Source: Nitrospirillum sp034427435 (GTDB lineage Bacteria; Pseudomonadota; Alphaproteobacteria; Azospirillales; Azospirillaceae). Taken from it: DNA of 64,000 nucleotides. Both the position numbers and the translations under genes were made by a program. The stretch is taken from contig NZ_JAXQNP010000004.1 in assembly GCF_034427435.1 (NCBI RefSeq), forward strand, positions 744,001 through 808,000. Direction: 5' to 3'. This document shows, one piece after another, positions 17,546 through 26,451 of the stretch (the stretch's first letter is position 1; each line of letters opens with the position of its first letter). The notes under the pieces are model-generated. The model was not told where the DNA came from. It did not search any database and worked only from the letters and a program-made list of their open reading frames with translations.

Positions 17546-18692
17546 GGTGTAAACTCGTCCCGAACAGCATAGCTATATCACCGACCTCCGAAGGCTCAAC
17601 GAGCAGCATATCCGCAACCCTAGCTAGTGATATGTGACCCTGGCGATGCGCATCGAAGGCCTGTCGCACATAGGCTGCGTGCAACCCATTGGAGAGAAGC
17701 GCAGTCTTCTGCTCTAATTGCCGGGCGGTGTAGTCGCCCATCAATTCAGGTTCTTGCTTGTATGGAAGACGGGGTTTAGCGTCCTTGATCAAGGCAACAG
17801 CCTCCTCATCGAGAAGTCTATCCCGTTTCAAGGCCGACAGTAGGGCTGGGATCGAGACGAAAAGACGACCGGCAACCTCGGCCACCTTTTCAGGCCGTCG
17901 CCACTGGTCAGCGTCCCCAAACATCTTCAGTAACTCCGGAGGCATCAGAAAGCATGACGCAAACGTGCTCGCTCGCAGTTCGATAAACTCCCCACTGTTG
18001 GCATCGTTGAGGTCGGATACGTTGTAGCCCTTGTCGGCATCCAACAGTGCATGTCCCGCCTCATGGGCGGCGCTGAAGCGTTGCCGGTAGATATCGTCGT
18101 TGTAGTTGACGAGGATACAGCGCCCCGCCTCGGGGTGACGTACGAACAGACCTGAAATCGTCGAACTGGGTAGCGACCGACGGAACACGCGAAGATCTGA
18201 TTTCCGAAGCCAATCGAAAATATCGGGGATTATCGCATTAGGCTTTAGCTTGTGATGTGCTCGTAGTTCCTTAGCGCAATCGATACCGTGACCTTTGAAG
18301 AAATTGCCACGCGGGGTGAACTGGAATTTCTCTCCTATGGCTCGATGCCCGCTCATTTCCTCGAGTAGGGCTTGTGACTTGCACAGGTGCAGGAACTCGG
18401 CAATGGCGTGCCTATCGGACGCGGCTAGTCGCCCGCCTTCCGATCGCAGCAGCATCGTGACGTTCTCATCGGGATTGGCGGCGTCGTCCTCAATGAGCCA
18501 GGGAAATTCACACCTGAAGAAGTCAGCAAGGATCAGTACCTCGTCGCCGGTCGGCGTAGCACTTCCAGCCTCCATCGCTTGAAGCGCCTGGGAGCCAATG
18601 CCTGTGCGCTCGGCTACTTCGCTCAGCGTGTTATTGTATTGTTCCCGCAGCCCCCGAAGCTTCCTGGCAAACCCTTGGGTCGTAAAGGCCAT
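17538..18692 (-). CDS. XRE-family HTH plus ImmA/IrrE metallopeptidase
   Basis: A 384-residue two-domain protein. An N-terminal Cro/C1 helix-turn-helix (about residues 8-62, with LSEVAERTGIGSQALQAMEAG) precedes an ImmA/IrrE zinc peptidase domain with the HExxH motif in FSAAHEAGHALLDADKG. A downstream EFIELRASTFASCFLMP helix supplies a further Glu. Family members such as ImmA cleave a repressor in response to damage or induction signals. Here sensor-protease and DNA-binding modules are fused, as in many autoregulated toxin-antitoxin-like loci. It is co-directional and overlapping with the PIN gene. A CGGCG-N5-CGCCG palindrome lies 14 bases upstream of its start and may be its own operator. Lower GC than neighbours suggests horizontal transfer. 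Confidence 0.88.
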   Translation of the reverse strand: MAFTTQGFARKLRGLREQYNNTLSEVAERTGIGSQALQAMEAGSATPTGDEVLILADFFRCEFPWLIEDDAANPDENVTMLLRSEGGRLAASDRHAIAEFLHLCKSQALLEEMSGHRAIGEKFQFTPRGNFFKGHGIDCAKELRAHHKLKPNAIIPDIFDWLRKSDLRVFRRSLPSSTISGLFVRHPEAGRCILVNYNDDIYRQRFSAAHEAGHALLDADKGYNVSDLNDANSGEFIELRASTFASCFLMPPELLKMFGDADQWRRPEKVAEVAGRLFVSIPALLSALKRDRLLDEEAVALIKDAKPRLPYKQEPELMGDYTARQLEQKTALLSNGLHAAYVRQAFDAHRQGHISLARVADMLLVEPSEVGDIAMLFGTSLHHG

Positions 18693-18705
18693 CTAGGCAC
18701 CGTTT

Positions 18706-18720
18706 CGGCGGATTTCGCCG
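18706..18720. promoter_or_regulatory. Candidate operator of the XRE-ImmA gene
   Basis: CGGCG-GATTT-CGCCG palindrome, 14-28 bases before the start codon. Its position suits autorepression by the XRE domain. Confidence 0.35.
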
Positions 18721-18792
18721 TCCTATCTCCGAGCGCCGCTAAATTCGGCAATTATATTGATCAGAGCCGTGGTCGCCGCGCTATCGCCTCAA

Positions 18793-19024
18793 CTAGATTC
18801 TGAAGCGCCTTTTATCAAACAGGATATAGAAAGATGAAATAGCGATAAAAAATTCAATTCCCACCGCCATAACGACATTCAGGATTCTACCAAAAAAATA
18901 ATACCGACGCCGAGCGCTGCAATACCATCAATGATTTTCGCATTTATGGCTTTTAATTTTAAAAAGAACTTCAAAAATTCTCGTTGGAAAGCAACATCTG
19001 AACAACAAGAACTTGGCTATCCAT
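18793..19024 (-). pseudogene. Possible small two-helix membrane protein, broken in two T-runs
   Basis: This AT-rich stretch is described as non-coding only with caution. The minus strand opens at ATG 19024 (MDSQVLVVQMLLSNENF) and stops. Adding one T to the T5 run lets it continue LKFFLKLKAINAKIIDGIA. Adding one T to the T7 run (A7 at 18892-18898 on the plus strand) lets it continue IIFFGRILNVVMAVGIEFF and on to the stop at 18793. The product would be 77 residues with two hydrophobic helices and a basic tail. Because four clear genes in this window also need one base added in a homopolymer, a real small gene is possible. Otherwise this is a decayed remnant or chance. It flanks the XRE-ImmA/PIN pair in the same low-GC island. 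Confidence 0.3.
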
Positions 19025-19153
19025 TGCTATTTCTTTAAATCCCCAGGAGCAAAAACCTTAAATCATCGGTTGCACATCCTACGAGATGCACTCCGCTTCC
19101 GCAAGGCGATTTGGCTCTGATGAGAAACGAATACTCAAGCCTGAACTGCCCCC

Positions 19154-20146
19154 TCACCGCGCCGCGCACAGCGGCAGGGGGCGGGGCGGCGGTGGGGGGT
19201 GGTCGCGGCGATACTGGGCGATCAGGGGCGCCAGCGCCGCCTGAGGCCAGTAGACCGGGGAACCGATGGTGCGCAGGCAGGCGGCGTTCCAATAGGTGCC
19301 TGCGTCCGACGGCGGGCGGCCTGCCGCCACGGCGTGGGCGACGGCGGCGATGTCGGCGGCCTCGGGATAGATGTAGAGCGTGGTGGGCGCGTCCTTCACC
19401 GTGGCGCCGATAACGGCGGCGTCGGCCGGGGACCAGCTGGTGCAGCCGTTGCTGCGGCCGCCGGTATAGTCCACCAGCGTGCCCTGGATGACATAGCCGT
19501 CCGCGTCGGCGTAGGGGCTGCGCCGGTCCGGGCGCCGGCACAGGCCTTTCAGCGTCACGGCGGCGTGGCCGCCGATGGCGCGCTGGCGGGCGTTCGCCGT
19601 CTCGCCCTCACCCTCGAACTGCACGAAGGCGCGCAGCAGGGGGACGTCCTGGCCCGGGGCGGCCAGGTAATAGCCCTTGAAGGACGCCTTCGTCTCCGCC
19701 GTGACATAGGCGCCGCCGGCGGTCAGTTCAGAATCCTGGGCGTTGCCGAAGTGGCGCGCGCACTCCCGCCCATTGGCGAAATCGGCCAGCCCCTCCAGCC
19801 GGCGCCCGGCGCCGTGGCCGGCCGGCATGGCCTGGAAGGTGCGCGCGGCCTCGCAGATCATGTAGAAGCGGCGGCCGGGCGCCCCGTCCTCCTCGGTGTT
19901 GGGGCGCGTGGCGTCCATGGCGAAGTAGCAGGGATTGCGCGCCGCGCCCTCCGCCACCTTGCGCAGGTACAGCGCCCGCGCGCGGGCCAGCACCGGCGCG
20001 GCGATCTGGCCCGCGCCCTCCCCAACATAAGGGGCCAGCCAAGCCGGCGGGGCGGACGCCTCCTCAGCCCCTACTGGCGCCCCGACGGGCAGCATCACCA
20101 GCGCACCCCACAGCCCCAGCGTCGCGCCCAACCGTGCCCGTCGCAC
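19154..20146 (-). CDS. Secreted protein, possibly L,D-transpeptidase-like (YkuD_2 type)
   Basis: A 330-residue exported protein with a signal peptide ending near APVGAEEA. The C-terminal half contains RAIGGHAAVTLKG, then SNGCTSWSPADAAVI. This spacing of a His and a Ser-x-Gly-Cys motif recalls the murein L,D-transpeptidase catalytic domain family, though overall similarity is weak by eye. Six or more cysteines suggest disulphides. The C-terminus is Pro-rich. GTG 20146 follows GGGAGG by six bases. It is the last gene of a three-gene minus-strand operon (unknown protein, OprB porin, this gene; gaps of 10 and 68 bases). A role in the periplasm or cell wall is inferred; the family assignment is tentative. 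Confidence 0.55.
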   Translation of the reverse strand: MRRARLGATLGLWGALVMLPVGAPVGAEEASAPPAWLAPYVGEGAGQIAAPVLARARALYLRKVAEGAARNPCYFAMDATRPNTEEDGAPGRRFYMICEAARTFQAMPAGHGAGRRLEGLADFANGRECARHFGNAQDSELTAGGAYVTAETKASFKGYYLAAPGQDVPLLRAFVQFEGEGETANARQRAIGGHAAVTLKGLCRRPDRRSPYADADGYVIQGTLVDYTGGRSNGCTSWSPADAAVIGATVKDAPTTLYIYPEAADIAAVAHAVAAGRPPSDAGTYWNAACLRTIGSPVYWPQAALAPLIAQYRRDHPPPPPRPLPLCAAR

Positions 20147-20214
20147 CCCTCGCCTCCCACCATTGCATCCTTGATGGGGAGTATAGCGGCATCGGACCGG
20201 AAGGGCCTATGGGC

Positions 20215-21573
20215 CTACAGCCGCACGCTGGTGCGCAGGCCCAGCACCAGGCCGTCGCCCACGGGCACGGTGCGGCCGGGCGCCAGGACGTTGCCACCGG
20301 GGTGGATGACGTACTGGACGTTGGGCTGCACCGTGGCCCAGCCCGCCACCACCGCCTGGTAGCTAAGCTCCAGCAGCACCTCATGATCGCGCACCGGGTA
20401 GAACGGCCGGCCATAGGCGCGATAGTCCTGGTCCAGCCCGGCGGCGGCGGAACCGATCTGGGCGTAGGCCCCAGCCAGGCCGGCGGTGTCCTCCGGCCGG
20501 CCGGGCAGGATGCCCTTCCAGGTCAGGCCGCCATCGGCATAGACGGTGATGAGGTTGCGGTCCGCCGGCGCGCCGGCCAGCCGCAGGAAGGCGGACAGGC
20601 CCGCGTCCGGCCTGTCCCCGCCGCGCCACAGGGGTACATCCGCCACGCCATAGGCGCCCCAGTCGTTACGCCGGCGGGCGGGCACCCCGCTGGACCGGGG
20701 ATCGGCCAGGGTCAGGCCGTCGCTGGCGTGGTGCTCATCATTGAAGGTGCCGCCGTGGAACCACGCGCCCAGCTTGACGATGGGCACCGCCCCGTCCGCC
20801 AGCGGCTGATACTGGGCCTCCAAAATGGTGAAGACGCCGCCGGAAAAACTGAAGGTGGTGCCGCTGGTATCCTGGGTCTGGGCGTCGCCCGACGCACCTC
20901 CGGCCGGGTCGCCAGCGAAGACCGCGCCCAGGAAGGACAGCTCCGGGGTGGCCGCGACCTGCACGCGGGCGCCGGGCGTGGCCAGGGGATAGGCGGGGCC
21001 GCCACCGGGCAGGTCGGCGCCGGTGATGGCCTGCCAGCCGAAGGTACCGTTGACGAACAGGGCCGCCCCCCGGCTGGTGACGAACTCGTCATCCGCCGCC
21101 AATTGGCCCAGGCGGACGGACACCCGGCCGTCCCACAGCGACTGCTGCGCCCATAGGGTGAACAGGCGCGGGCCGGGCAGCGCCTCGATGTTGCTGACGG
21201 TGGCGATGTTCTGCAGGCAGCAGCGGCTGAGCCCATGGCCATGGATGCCGTAGGCGGTGGCGTGGAACAGCAGGCCGTGCCAGTCGAACGCCGCCTGGGC
21301 GTCCAATTCCACCGTCGCCTCCAGCCGGCCCTCCCCCACCGTGTCGCGCTTCACGCCGCCCTGGGCCAAGTCGAACGCCTCCCCCACATAGACCAGGTTG
21401 AGCGACAGGCCGTCGTCCTGAAGCCGGGAGCGCAGGCCGCCCCAGTCGCCGGTCAGGACGTCGCGTTGCCAGAAGCCGGGCGGGGTGGTGGCCTCCTCCT
21501 GCGCCTGCGCCGGCGCCAGGCCCAGCGGGAGGATGGCCAGGATGGCGGGCCAAGGCCGGGCGCGGCGGATCAT
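20215..21573 (-). CDS. Carbohydrate-selective porin, OprB family
   Basis: A 452-residue outer-membrane protein. A signal peptide ends at PAQAQEEA. The OprB entry motif FWQRDVLTGDWGGLRSRLQDDGLSLNL follows, and then a series of beta-hairpins. Near the C-terminus are YQAVVAGWATVQPNVQYVIHPGGN and a final VLGLRTSVRL, both typical of OprB/Alr4550-type porins. It is predicted to let sugars cross the outer membrane. ATG 21573 (after ACGGGG) was preferred over the open frame to 21609 because the signal peptide then begins at once. It sits ten bases after an unrecognised membrane-anchored protein and 68 bases before the secreted protein at 19154. Confidence 0.9.
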   Translation of the reverse strand: MIRRARPWPAILAILPLGLAPAQAQEEATTPPGFWQRDVLTGDWGGLRSRLQDDGLSLNLVYVGEAFDLAQGGVKRDTVGEGRLEATVELDAQAAFDWHGLLFHATAYGIHGHGLSRCCLQNIATVSNIEALPGPRLFTLWAQQSLWDGRVSVRLGQLAADDEFVTSRGAALFVNGTFGWQAITGADLPGGGPAYPLATPGARVQVAATPELSFLGAVFAGDPAGGASGDAQTQDTSGTTFSFSGGVFTILEAQYQPLADGAVPIVKLGAWFHGGTFNDEHHASDGLTLADPRSSGVPARRRNDWGAYGVADVPLWRGGDRPDAGLSAFLRLAGAPADRNLITVYADGGLTWKGILPGRPEDTAGLAGAYAQIGSAAAGLDQDYRAYGRPFYPVRDHEVLLELSYQAVVAGWATVQPNVQYVIHPGGNVLAPGRTVPVGDGLVLGLRTSVRL

Positions 21574-21583
21574 CCCCGTCCCC

Positions 21584-22135
21584 TCACTGCGCCGCGGCAT
21601 CGAGCACACGGCGGGTCATGTCGCATATGAAGGTCTGCAGATCAGCGTCGCGCCGCCCGCCTTGGATCTCCACCTGGCCGAACACCTGGGTCTGGTAGCG
21701 TCCGCCCCGGTAAAGCCGCAGCTCCACCGACATCAGGCGATGGCGGCCGAACAGCCGGTCGGCGGTGGGTCGGGGCGGCCCGATGGAGCGCGAAGCGCCG
21801 CCGGCATAGGGATTGGGGCGGAAGGTCCATTCCACCCGGTCAGCGGCCGCGAAGCCCGCGGCGAAGAAGGTCTGTCCGCCGCCCGGCGTGTTCTGGCCGG
21901 CGGTGCTCATCACCATGACCAGAAAAGGCGCCACCTCCTGCGGTTGAAAGCCTGGCAGGTCGCCCTGGGCCGTCACCGCCAGGGGAACGCCTTGTGCCCA
22001 AGCCCCCCTCGACATGCCGCCAACGGCCGCCACCGTGCCCGCCCCCAGGATCACGGCGCCCAGCATCACGGCGGCCAGGGTCATGGCCCGGCGCGTTGCC
22101 GGGTGACGGGGGAAGCGGGTGGATCGGGCGATCAT
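21584..22135 (-). CDS. Unrecognised exported or membrane-anchored protein
   Basis: A 183-residue protein I do not recognise. It has a basic N-terminus and one hydrophobic segment (MTLAAVMLGAVILGAG), then a mostly soluble domain with VEWTFRPNPYAGG, ELRLYRGGRYQTQVFG and a single late Cys. The start at 22135 follows AAGAGG; the frame is open to 22267. It is the first gene of the operon with the OprB porin, so it may assist that porin's substrate handling. That link rests on position only. Confidence 0.7.
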   Translation of the reverse strand: MIARSTRFPRHPATRRAMTLAAVMLGAVILGAGTVAAVGGMSRGAWAQGVPLAVTAQGDLPGFQPQEVAPFLVMVMSTAGQNTPGGGQTFFAAGFAAADRVEWTFRPNPYAGGASRSIGPPRPTADRLFGRHRLMSVELRLYRGGRYQTQVFGQVEIQGGRRDADLQTFICDMTRRVLDAAAQ

Positions 22136-22377
22136 CGCATCCTCTTGGGGACGGCCGTGATGACAACGGGATAGCACGGCTTTCGCACCACCACCGCCGC
22201 AACCAGCCATTGTAACAAAACGACAATCCGGGCCCCAGACCGGGCGGCGGCGCGGCACCCACAACAATCACTCTGATGAGAATTTTTCTTTTACATACCC
22301 TTATAGCGTGCGATAGACAGATCAGTCATATCCTAATCCGTTCAAAGAATTAACAAGTTCACGACGAGACGACCCTC

Positions 22378-24468
22378 ATGCGCTCTATTTCAGGCTCGCG
22401 GCGACTGGCCGCCCTTCCGCTCACCGCTGTGCTGTTGCTGGCCGGCTGCGGCGGCTCCAGCGACACGATCCAGATCGGCTCCAGCAGGACGGGCACCCTG
22501 CCCCTGCCGCCCTGGACGGACAAGCCGGCCACCGGGGCGGTGCAGCAGTTGCCGACGCCGACCACGTGGGGCAGTTGGTACGGGATCGATCAAGGCTGGA
22601 CGCTGGAGCAGCGCGAAGCCTTCTGGTTCACGCCCCAAGGCTCGTGGATGATCCCCTATGGCTGGCTGCTGGCGCTGGAGCAGTCGGGGAACGAACTCCC
22701 GTTCACGGCCCCGGAGAACATGGCGCGCCTGGGCTACATCCCGGCCCCCAAGAGCGTATGGAATCCCGACGGGTTGCCGATCGGCTTCACCGTGTCGCCC
22801 CCCTTGGCCGACAAGAACGGCAAGCCCGGCATCGCCTGGGCCGGCCCCAACTGTGCCGCGTGCCACAGCAACGAGGTCACCTACAAGGGCAAGGCGTTGA
22901 TCATCGACGGCGCCCCGTCGCTGGCCGATTTCTACCACCTGAACATGGATTTGCTGGACGCCCTGGTCACGACCTCGGAACAGCCGGCCAAGTTCGACCG
23001 CTTCGTCAAGACACTGGTGGAGCGCAAGTTCCTGCCGGCGGACACGCGCCAGGCGCGCGAGGAGCTGCAGAGCCAGATGGCGGAGCACGAGATATGGCTC
23101 AGCGACTATCTGAAGCACAATCTGTGCGGCGACAGCCACGGCGGCGACTGCCTCGGCGGCAAATCCGCGGTGGAGACGGCCCGCGCCTCGGGCGGCTCGA
23201 GCTATGATGCCTATCTCGCCAACAACCGCGCGGTGCGCGAGGCCCTGACGGACGAGGCCAAGACGGAACCGACCAAGGCCATCAACCGGGACGAGGTGTA
23301 CCGCAAGGGCTATGTCCCCCTGCCCGGCAACGGCCGCATCGACGCCATCGGCGCCATCTTCAACCAAGTGGCCGGGCCCAACATAGCGGTCGCGCACGCC
23401 AACTACTCGCCCTCCAACGCGCCGGTCAGCTATCCCTTCCTCTGGGGGGCGCCGCAAGCGGACCGGGTGCAATGGAACGGCTTCGGCGAAAACACCTCGG
23501 TTCTCGGTCTGGGCGTCGGCCCCCTGGGGCGTAACGTGGGCGAGGTGCTGGGTGTCTATGGCCGTGTCGAGGTCCGGCCCAGGGACCCGAGCCAGTGGAC
23601 GACGCCCGATGGCTCGTTCGAGACCCCGAACCTGCCGACGCCCACCATCGGTTTCGCCAACACGGTGCTGGTCAACAACCTTGGCCATATCGAGAAATGG
23701 CTGTCCGACCTGCGCTCCCCCCGCTGGCCGGAGGGTGTCCTGCCACCCATCGACAAGGCGCTGGCCCAGGCGGGCGAGGCCATCTACACCGGCAAAAGCG
23801 TGGAGGGGGTCAACTGCGCCTCGTGCCACCAGGCCGTGAAATTCGAGGATGAGGGCAAGTCCTACAACGCCGTCCTGGTCCAGACCTCGGTGGTGGGCAC
23901 CGATCCGGCGATGGCCGACAACTACATGCTGGAGCGCAATACCCGGACCACCCGGTTCTGGGAAAGCGGCAAGCTGGAGGGCAAGTCGCAGAACGTGGTC
24001 GAGTTCTGGAAGTCTTACGGCCCCACGCTGGAAACCCGCGGCGTGGCGCTGGTGGACCAGGTGGCCGGCGTCCTGGTCTCCGACCTCGGGACGACCATCG
24101 CGGCGGCACGCCTCAGCAAGACCTACAGCGGCACCGTGCCGGACATCGGCGACCAGCGGTCCTACAAGGCGCGCCCCTTGACCGGCATCTGGGCCACGGC
24201 CCCCTATCTGCACAACGGCTCCGTGCCGTCGCTGGCCCAGTTGCTGACCCCGGCGGAGGATCGCGTCGCCACCTTCCGCGTCGGCAGCCGGGAAATCGAT
24301 CCGGTGGATGTCGGCTATTCCACCGCCGAGGATCCGTCGCACCCGACCTATGAGTTCGACACCCGTCTGCCTGGCAACAAGAACTCCGGCCATTCCGGCC
24401 ACGCCTACGGCACCGAGCTGAACGCGGATCAAAAGAAGGCCCTGATCGAGTACCTGAAGACCCTGTGA
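22378..24468 (+). CDS. Dihaem cytochrome c lipoprotein, RoxA/MauG-like
   Basis: A 696-residue exported protein. The lipobox LLLAGC gives a lipid-anchored Cys near residue 24. Two haem-binding motifs are clear, CAACH (about residue 160) and CASCH (about 480). Spacing and length fit the large dihaem family of RoxA/RoxB rubber oxygenases and MauG-like or cytochrome-peroxidase-like proteins, not the shorter classical peroxidases. The C-terminus has ATAPYLHNGSVPSLAQLL, the conserved end of the peroxidase-type haem domain. It probably acts in the periplasm as a peroxidase or oxygenase. Whether it cleaves polyisoprene cannot be decided here. A strong terminator follows, then a catalase-like lipoprotein on the same strand. 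Confidence 0.88.
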   Translation: MRSISGSRRLAALPLTAVLLLAGCGGSSDTIQIGSSRTGTLPLPPWTDKPATGAVQQLPTPTTWGSWYGIDQGWTLEQREAFWFTPQGSWMIPYGWLLALEQSGNELPFTAPENMARLGYIPAPKSVWNPDGLPIGFTVSPPLADKNGKPGIAWAGPNCAACHSNEVTYKGKALIIDGAPSLADFYHLNMDLLDALVTTSEQPAKFDRFVKTLVERKFLPADTRQAREELQSQMAEHEIWLSDYLKHNLCGDSHGGDCLGGKSAVETARASGGSSYDAYLANNRAVREALTDEAKTEPTKAINRDEVYRKGYVPLPGNGRIDAIGAIFNQVAGPNIAVAHANYSPSNAPVSYPFLWGAPQADRVQWNGFGENTSVLGLGVGPLGRNVGEVLGVYGRVEVRPRDPSQWTTPDGSFETPNLPTPTIGFANTVLVNNLGHIEKWLSDLRSPRWPEGVLPPIDKALAQAGEAIYTGKSVEGVNCASCHQAVKFEDEGKSYNAVLVQTSVVGTDPAMADNYMLERNTRTTRFWESGKLEGKSQNVVEFWKSYGPTLETRGVALVDQVAGVLVSDLGTTIAAARLSKTYSGTVPDIGDQRSYKARPLTGIWATAPYLHNGSVPSLAQLLTPAEDRVATFRVGSREIDPVDVGYSTAEDPSHPTYEFDTRLPGNKNSGHSGHAYGTELNADQKKALIEYLKTL

Positions 24469-24517
24469 TCTCCAGGGTGATCGCCAGAGTGATCACCAGG
24501 GTGCATGATGTCTGGCA

Positions 24518-24562
24518 GGAGCCGCGGGCGTAGTGGCGGAAACGCCCGCGGCTCCCCGTCTT
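24518..24562 (+). terminator. Terminator after the dihaem cytochrome gene
   Basis: Perfect 14-base arms (24518-24531 and 24542-24555) around a ten-base loop, followed by CCGTCTTT. This separates the cytochrome transcript from the catalase-like gene and argues against a start for the latter at 24505. Confidence 0.85.
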
Positions 24563-24579
24563 TCAGGAAAGCCCCATCT

Positions 24580-25779
24580 GTGCACCTGTCATCAGCAAAA
24601 GGCCGGAATGCCGCCCTACGGGTAACCTTGTCGGCCGTCGCCCTCTGCCTGGGCTCCGCCTGTTCGGAGAGGGGGGCCGCCTATTACCGCCCCATCGCCG
24701 AAGCCGACTATCCCAAGGCGGACGGACCGGGTGAGGTGCTGGCGCCACATGAGGCGGATGACGCGGCGCGCCTGGCCGCCATCATCCACGCCCATCTGCT
24801 GCATCTATACGGCACCGGCCCGGTGCGGCGGGACGCGCATCCCAAGGCCCACGGCTGCGCGCGGGCCACCGTCACCGTACACGCCGACGTGCCCCAGGCC
24901 CTGCGCCGGGGCCTGTTCGCCGCCCCGGCCGAGTATCCGGCCATCATCCGCTTTTCCAACGCCAACGAGGCGGTGCAACGATCGGACCATGAGAAGGATG
25001 GCCGGGGCATGGCCATCAAGATTTATGACGTGCCGGGCCAGCCGCTGACCGTCGCCCCCGATGACCGTCCGTCGCAGGACATCATCATGATCAACTATCC
25101 CACCTTCCTGGTCGCATCGCCGGACGACTACGTGACGCTGGTGGGCTATGTCGACAGTGGCGACCGCCTGACCCAACTTCTCCAGCCCCTGCTGGTGTTC
25201 ACCGCCATCGGGTGGAAGGGCACGATGAACGCGCTGGGCGCCACCAGCTCCCTCATCGACAACCCGCTGAACACACGCTACTGGTCCATGGTGCCCTACC
25301 AGCTGGGCACGGGCGCCGACGCCCAGGCGGTGAAGTATTCAGCCCGCCCCTGCCAGCAGCGGCCGGTGGTCATCCCCGGCGGCGACGATCCCAATTACCT
25401 GCGTCACGCCATGAGCGCCACGCTGGCGGCGGGCGGCGCCTGCATGGAACTGATGGTGCAGCCGCGCACATCGGACGCCATGAGCGTGGAGGATTCCCGT
25501 TACGAATGGCCCGAGGCCCAGGCACCCTTCGTCCCCGTCGCCACCATCACGGTGGAACAGCAGATCTTCGACACGGCGGACCAGAACGCGGCGTGCGAGG
25601 CCCTGTCCTATTCCCCCTGGCACGCCCTGCCGGAGCACAAGCCGCTGGGCGCCGTGAACCGCCTGCGCGAAGCCATCTATCAGCGGATCAGCGCCCTGCG
25701 CCGCGAGACGGCGCAGAACCCGGTGCCGGCCCCCCTTGAACAGCGCCCCCTCGAACAGCGCCCCGAGGGCCAGCAATAG
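24580..25779 (+). CDS. Catalase-family lipoprotein
   Basis: A 399-residue protein resembling the small catalase-related group (SrpA-like). It has ATVTVHADVPQALRRGLF with the distal His region, then IIRFSNANE and GRGMAIKIYDVPG, matching the haem-pocket R-x-S-N-x and D-x-RGMAIK pattern. A lipobox-like LGSAC sits about 30 residues from the start, so it is probably an outer-membrane or periplasmic lipoprotein. GTG 24580 follows AGGAAA; the in-frame ATG at 24505 lies before a terminator hairpin and was rejected. The C-terminal 20 residues are repetitive, with LEQRP twice. It may detoxify peroxide alongside the neighbouring dihaem protein. A perfect terminator follows. Confidence 0.85.
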   Translation: MHLSSAKGRNAALRVTLSAVALCLGSACSERGAAYYRPIAEADYPKADGPGEVLAPHEADDAARLAAIIHAHLLHLYGTGPVRRDAHPKAHGCARATVTVHADVPQALRRGLFAAPAEYPAIIRFSNANEAVQRSDHEKDGRGMAIKIYDVPGQPLTVAPDDRPSQDIIMINYPTFLVASPDDYVTLVGYVDSGDRLTQLLQPLLVFTAIGWKGTMNALGATSSLIDNPLNTRYWSMVPYQLGTGADAQAVKYSARPCQQRPVVIPGGDDPNYLRHAMSATLAAGGACMELMVQPRTSDAMSVEDSRYEWPEAQAPFVPVATITVEQQIFDTADQNAACEALSYSPWHALPEHKPLGAVNRLREAIYQRISALRRETAQNPVPAPLEQRPLEQRPEGQQ

Positions 25780-25789
25780 GCCCCAAATG

Positions 25790-25822
25790 ACAACGGCATG
25801 AGGCTCCGCCTCATGCCGTTGT
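25790..25822 (+). terminator. Terminator after the catalase-like gene
   Basis: Perfect 14-base arms (25790-25803 and 25809-25822) with a five-base loop. No U-tract follows. It could act for the convergent bfr transcript as well. Confidence 0.75.
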
Positions 25823-25930
25823 GGGATGCGAACTGGCTGGCGCCGTCCGCGTCAGATCAGACGCGGCCTGCCCCCGCTGAGTTTGTCCATGAGCAGATCA
25901 ACGAGGACGGCAGCGCCAAGAGAACCCCTA

Positions 25931-26407
25931 TTAGGACTCCGCGCCCATCTGCTCCTGCTGGTAGTTCTGCAGGCCCACGCGCTGGATCAGATCCTGCTGG
26001 GTTTCCAGCCAATCGATGTGTTCCTCGGTGTCTTCCAGGATCTCCCGCAGGATCTCCTTGCTCTGGAAGTCGCGCACGGATTCGGCGTAGCTCATGGCGT
26101 CCTGCAGGCAGGTGCGGTTGTGCCGTTCGATGGACAGGTCGCCCACGAACATCTCCGGCACGTCCTCGCCGATCTTCAGCTTCAGCAGGTCCTGCAGGTT
26201 GGGCAGGCCCTCCAGGAACAGGATGCGCTCGATCAGCTTGTCGGCGTGCTTCATCTCGCCGATCGATTCCTCATAGACCTTCTTCGCCAGGCGCAGCAGG
26301 CCCCAGTTCTTCAGCATGCGGGCATGCAGGAAGTACTGGTTGATAGCGGTCAATTCGTTGGTGAGGATCGTATTCAGGTGAACGATGACCTGCGGATCGC
26401 CCTTCAT
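25931..26407 (-). CDS. bfr: Bacterioferritin
   Basis: A 158-residue four-helix ferritin of normal length. Ferroxidase ligands are visible: Glu18 (ILTNELTAINQYF), Glu51 and His54 (IGEMKHADKLIERI), a Glu in IERHNRTC and Glu127/His130 in EDTEEHIDWLETQ. Met52 in GEMKH is the axial haem ligand, marking a true Bfr rather than a non-haem ferritin. The 24-mer oxidises and stores iron and limits Fenton chemistry. AAGGAG precedes the ATG. Its partner bfd is elsewhere in the window. Next to it are kup and a catalase-like gene, with no evident operon. Confidence 0.95.
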   Translation of the reverse strand: MKGDPQVIVHLNTILTNELTAINQYFLHARMLKNWGLLRLAKKVYEESIGEMKHADKLIERILFLEGLPNLQDLLKLKIGEDVPEMFVGDLSIERHNRTCLQDAMSYAESVRDFQSKEILREILEDTEEHIDWLETQQDLIQRVGLQNYQQEQMGAES

Positions 26408-26451
26408 AATATTGTCTCCTTAGGCGCGAGGCGGACGGGGCCGACGAGCGA

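Noticed and set aside
24505..24579. ATG at 24505 as the start of the catalase-like gene
   Set aside because: It lies before a perfect 14-base-arm terminator at 24518-24555; GTG 24580 with AGGAAA upstream is better.
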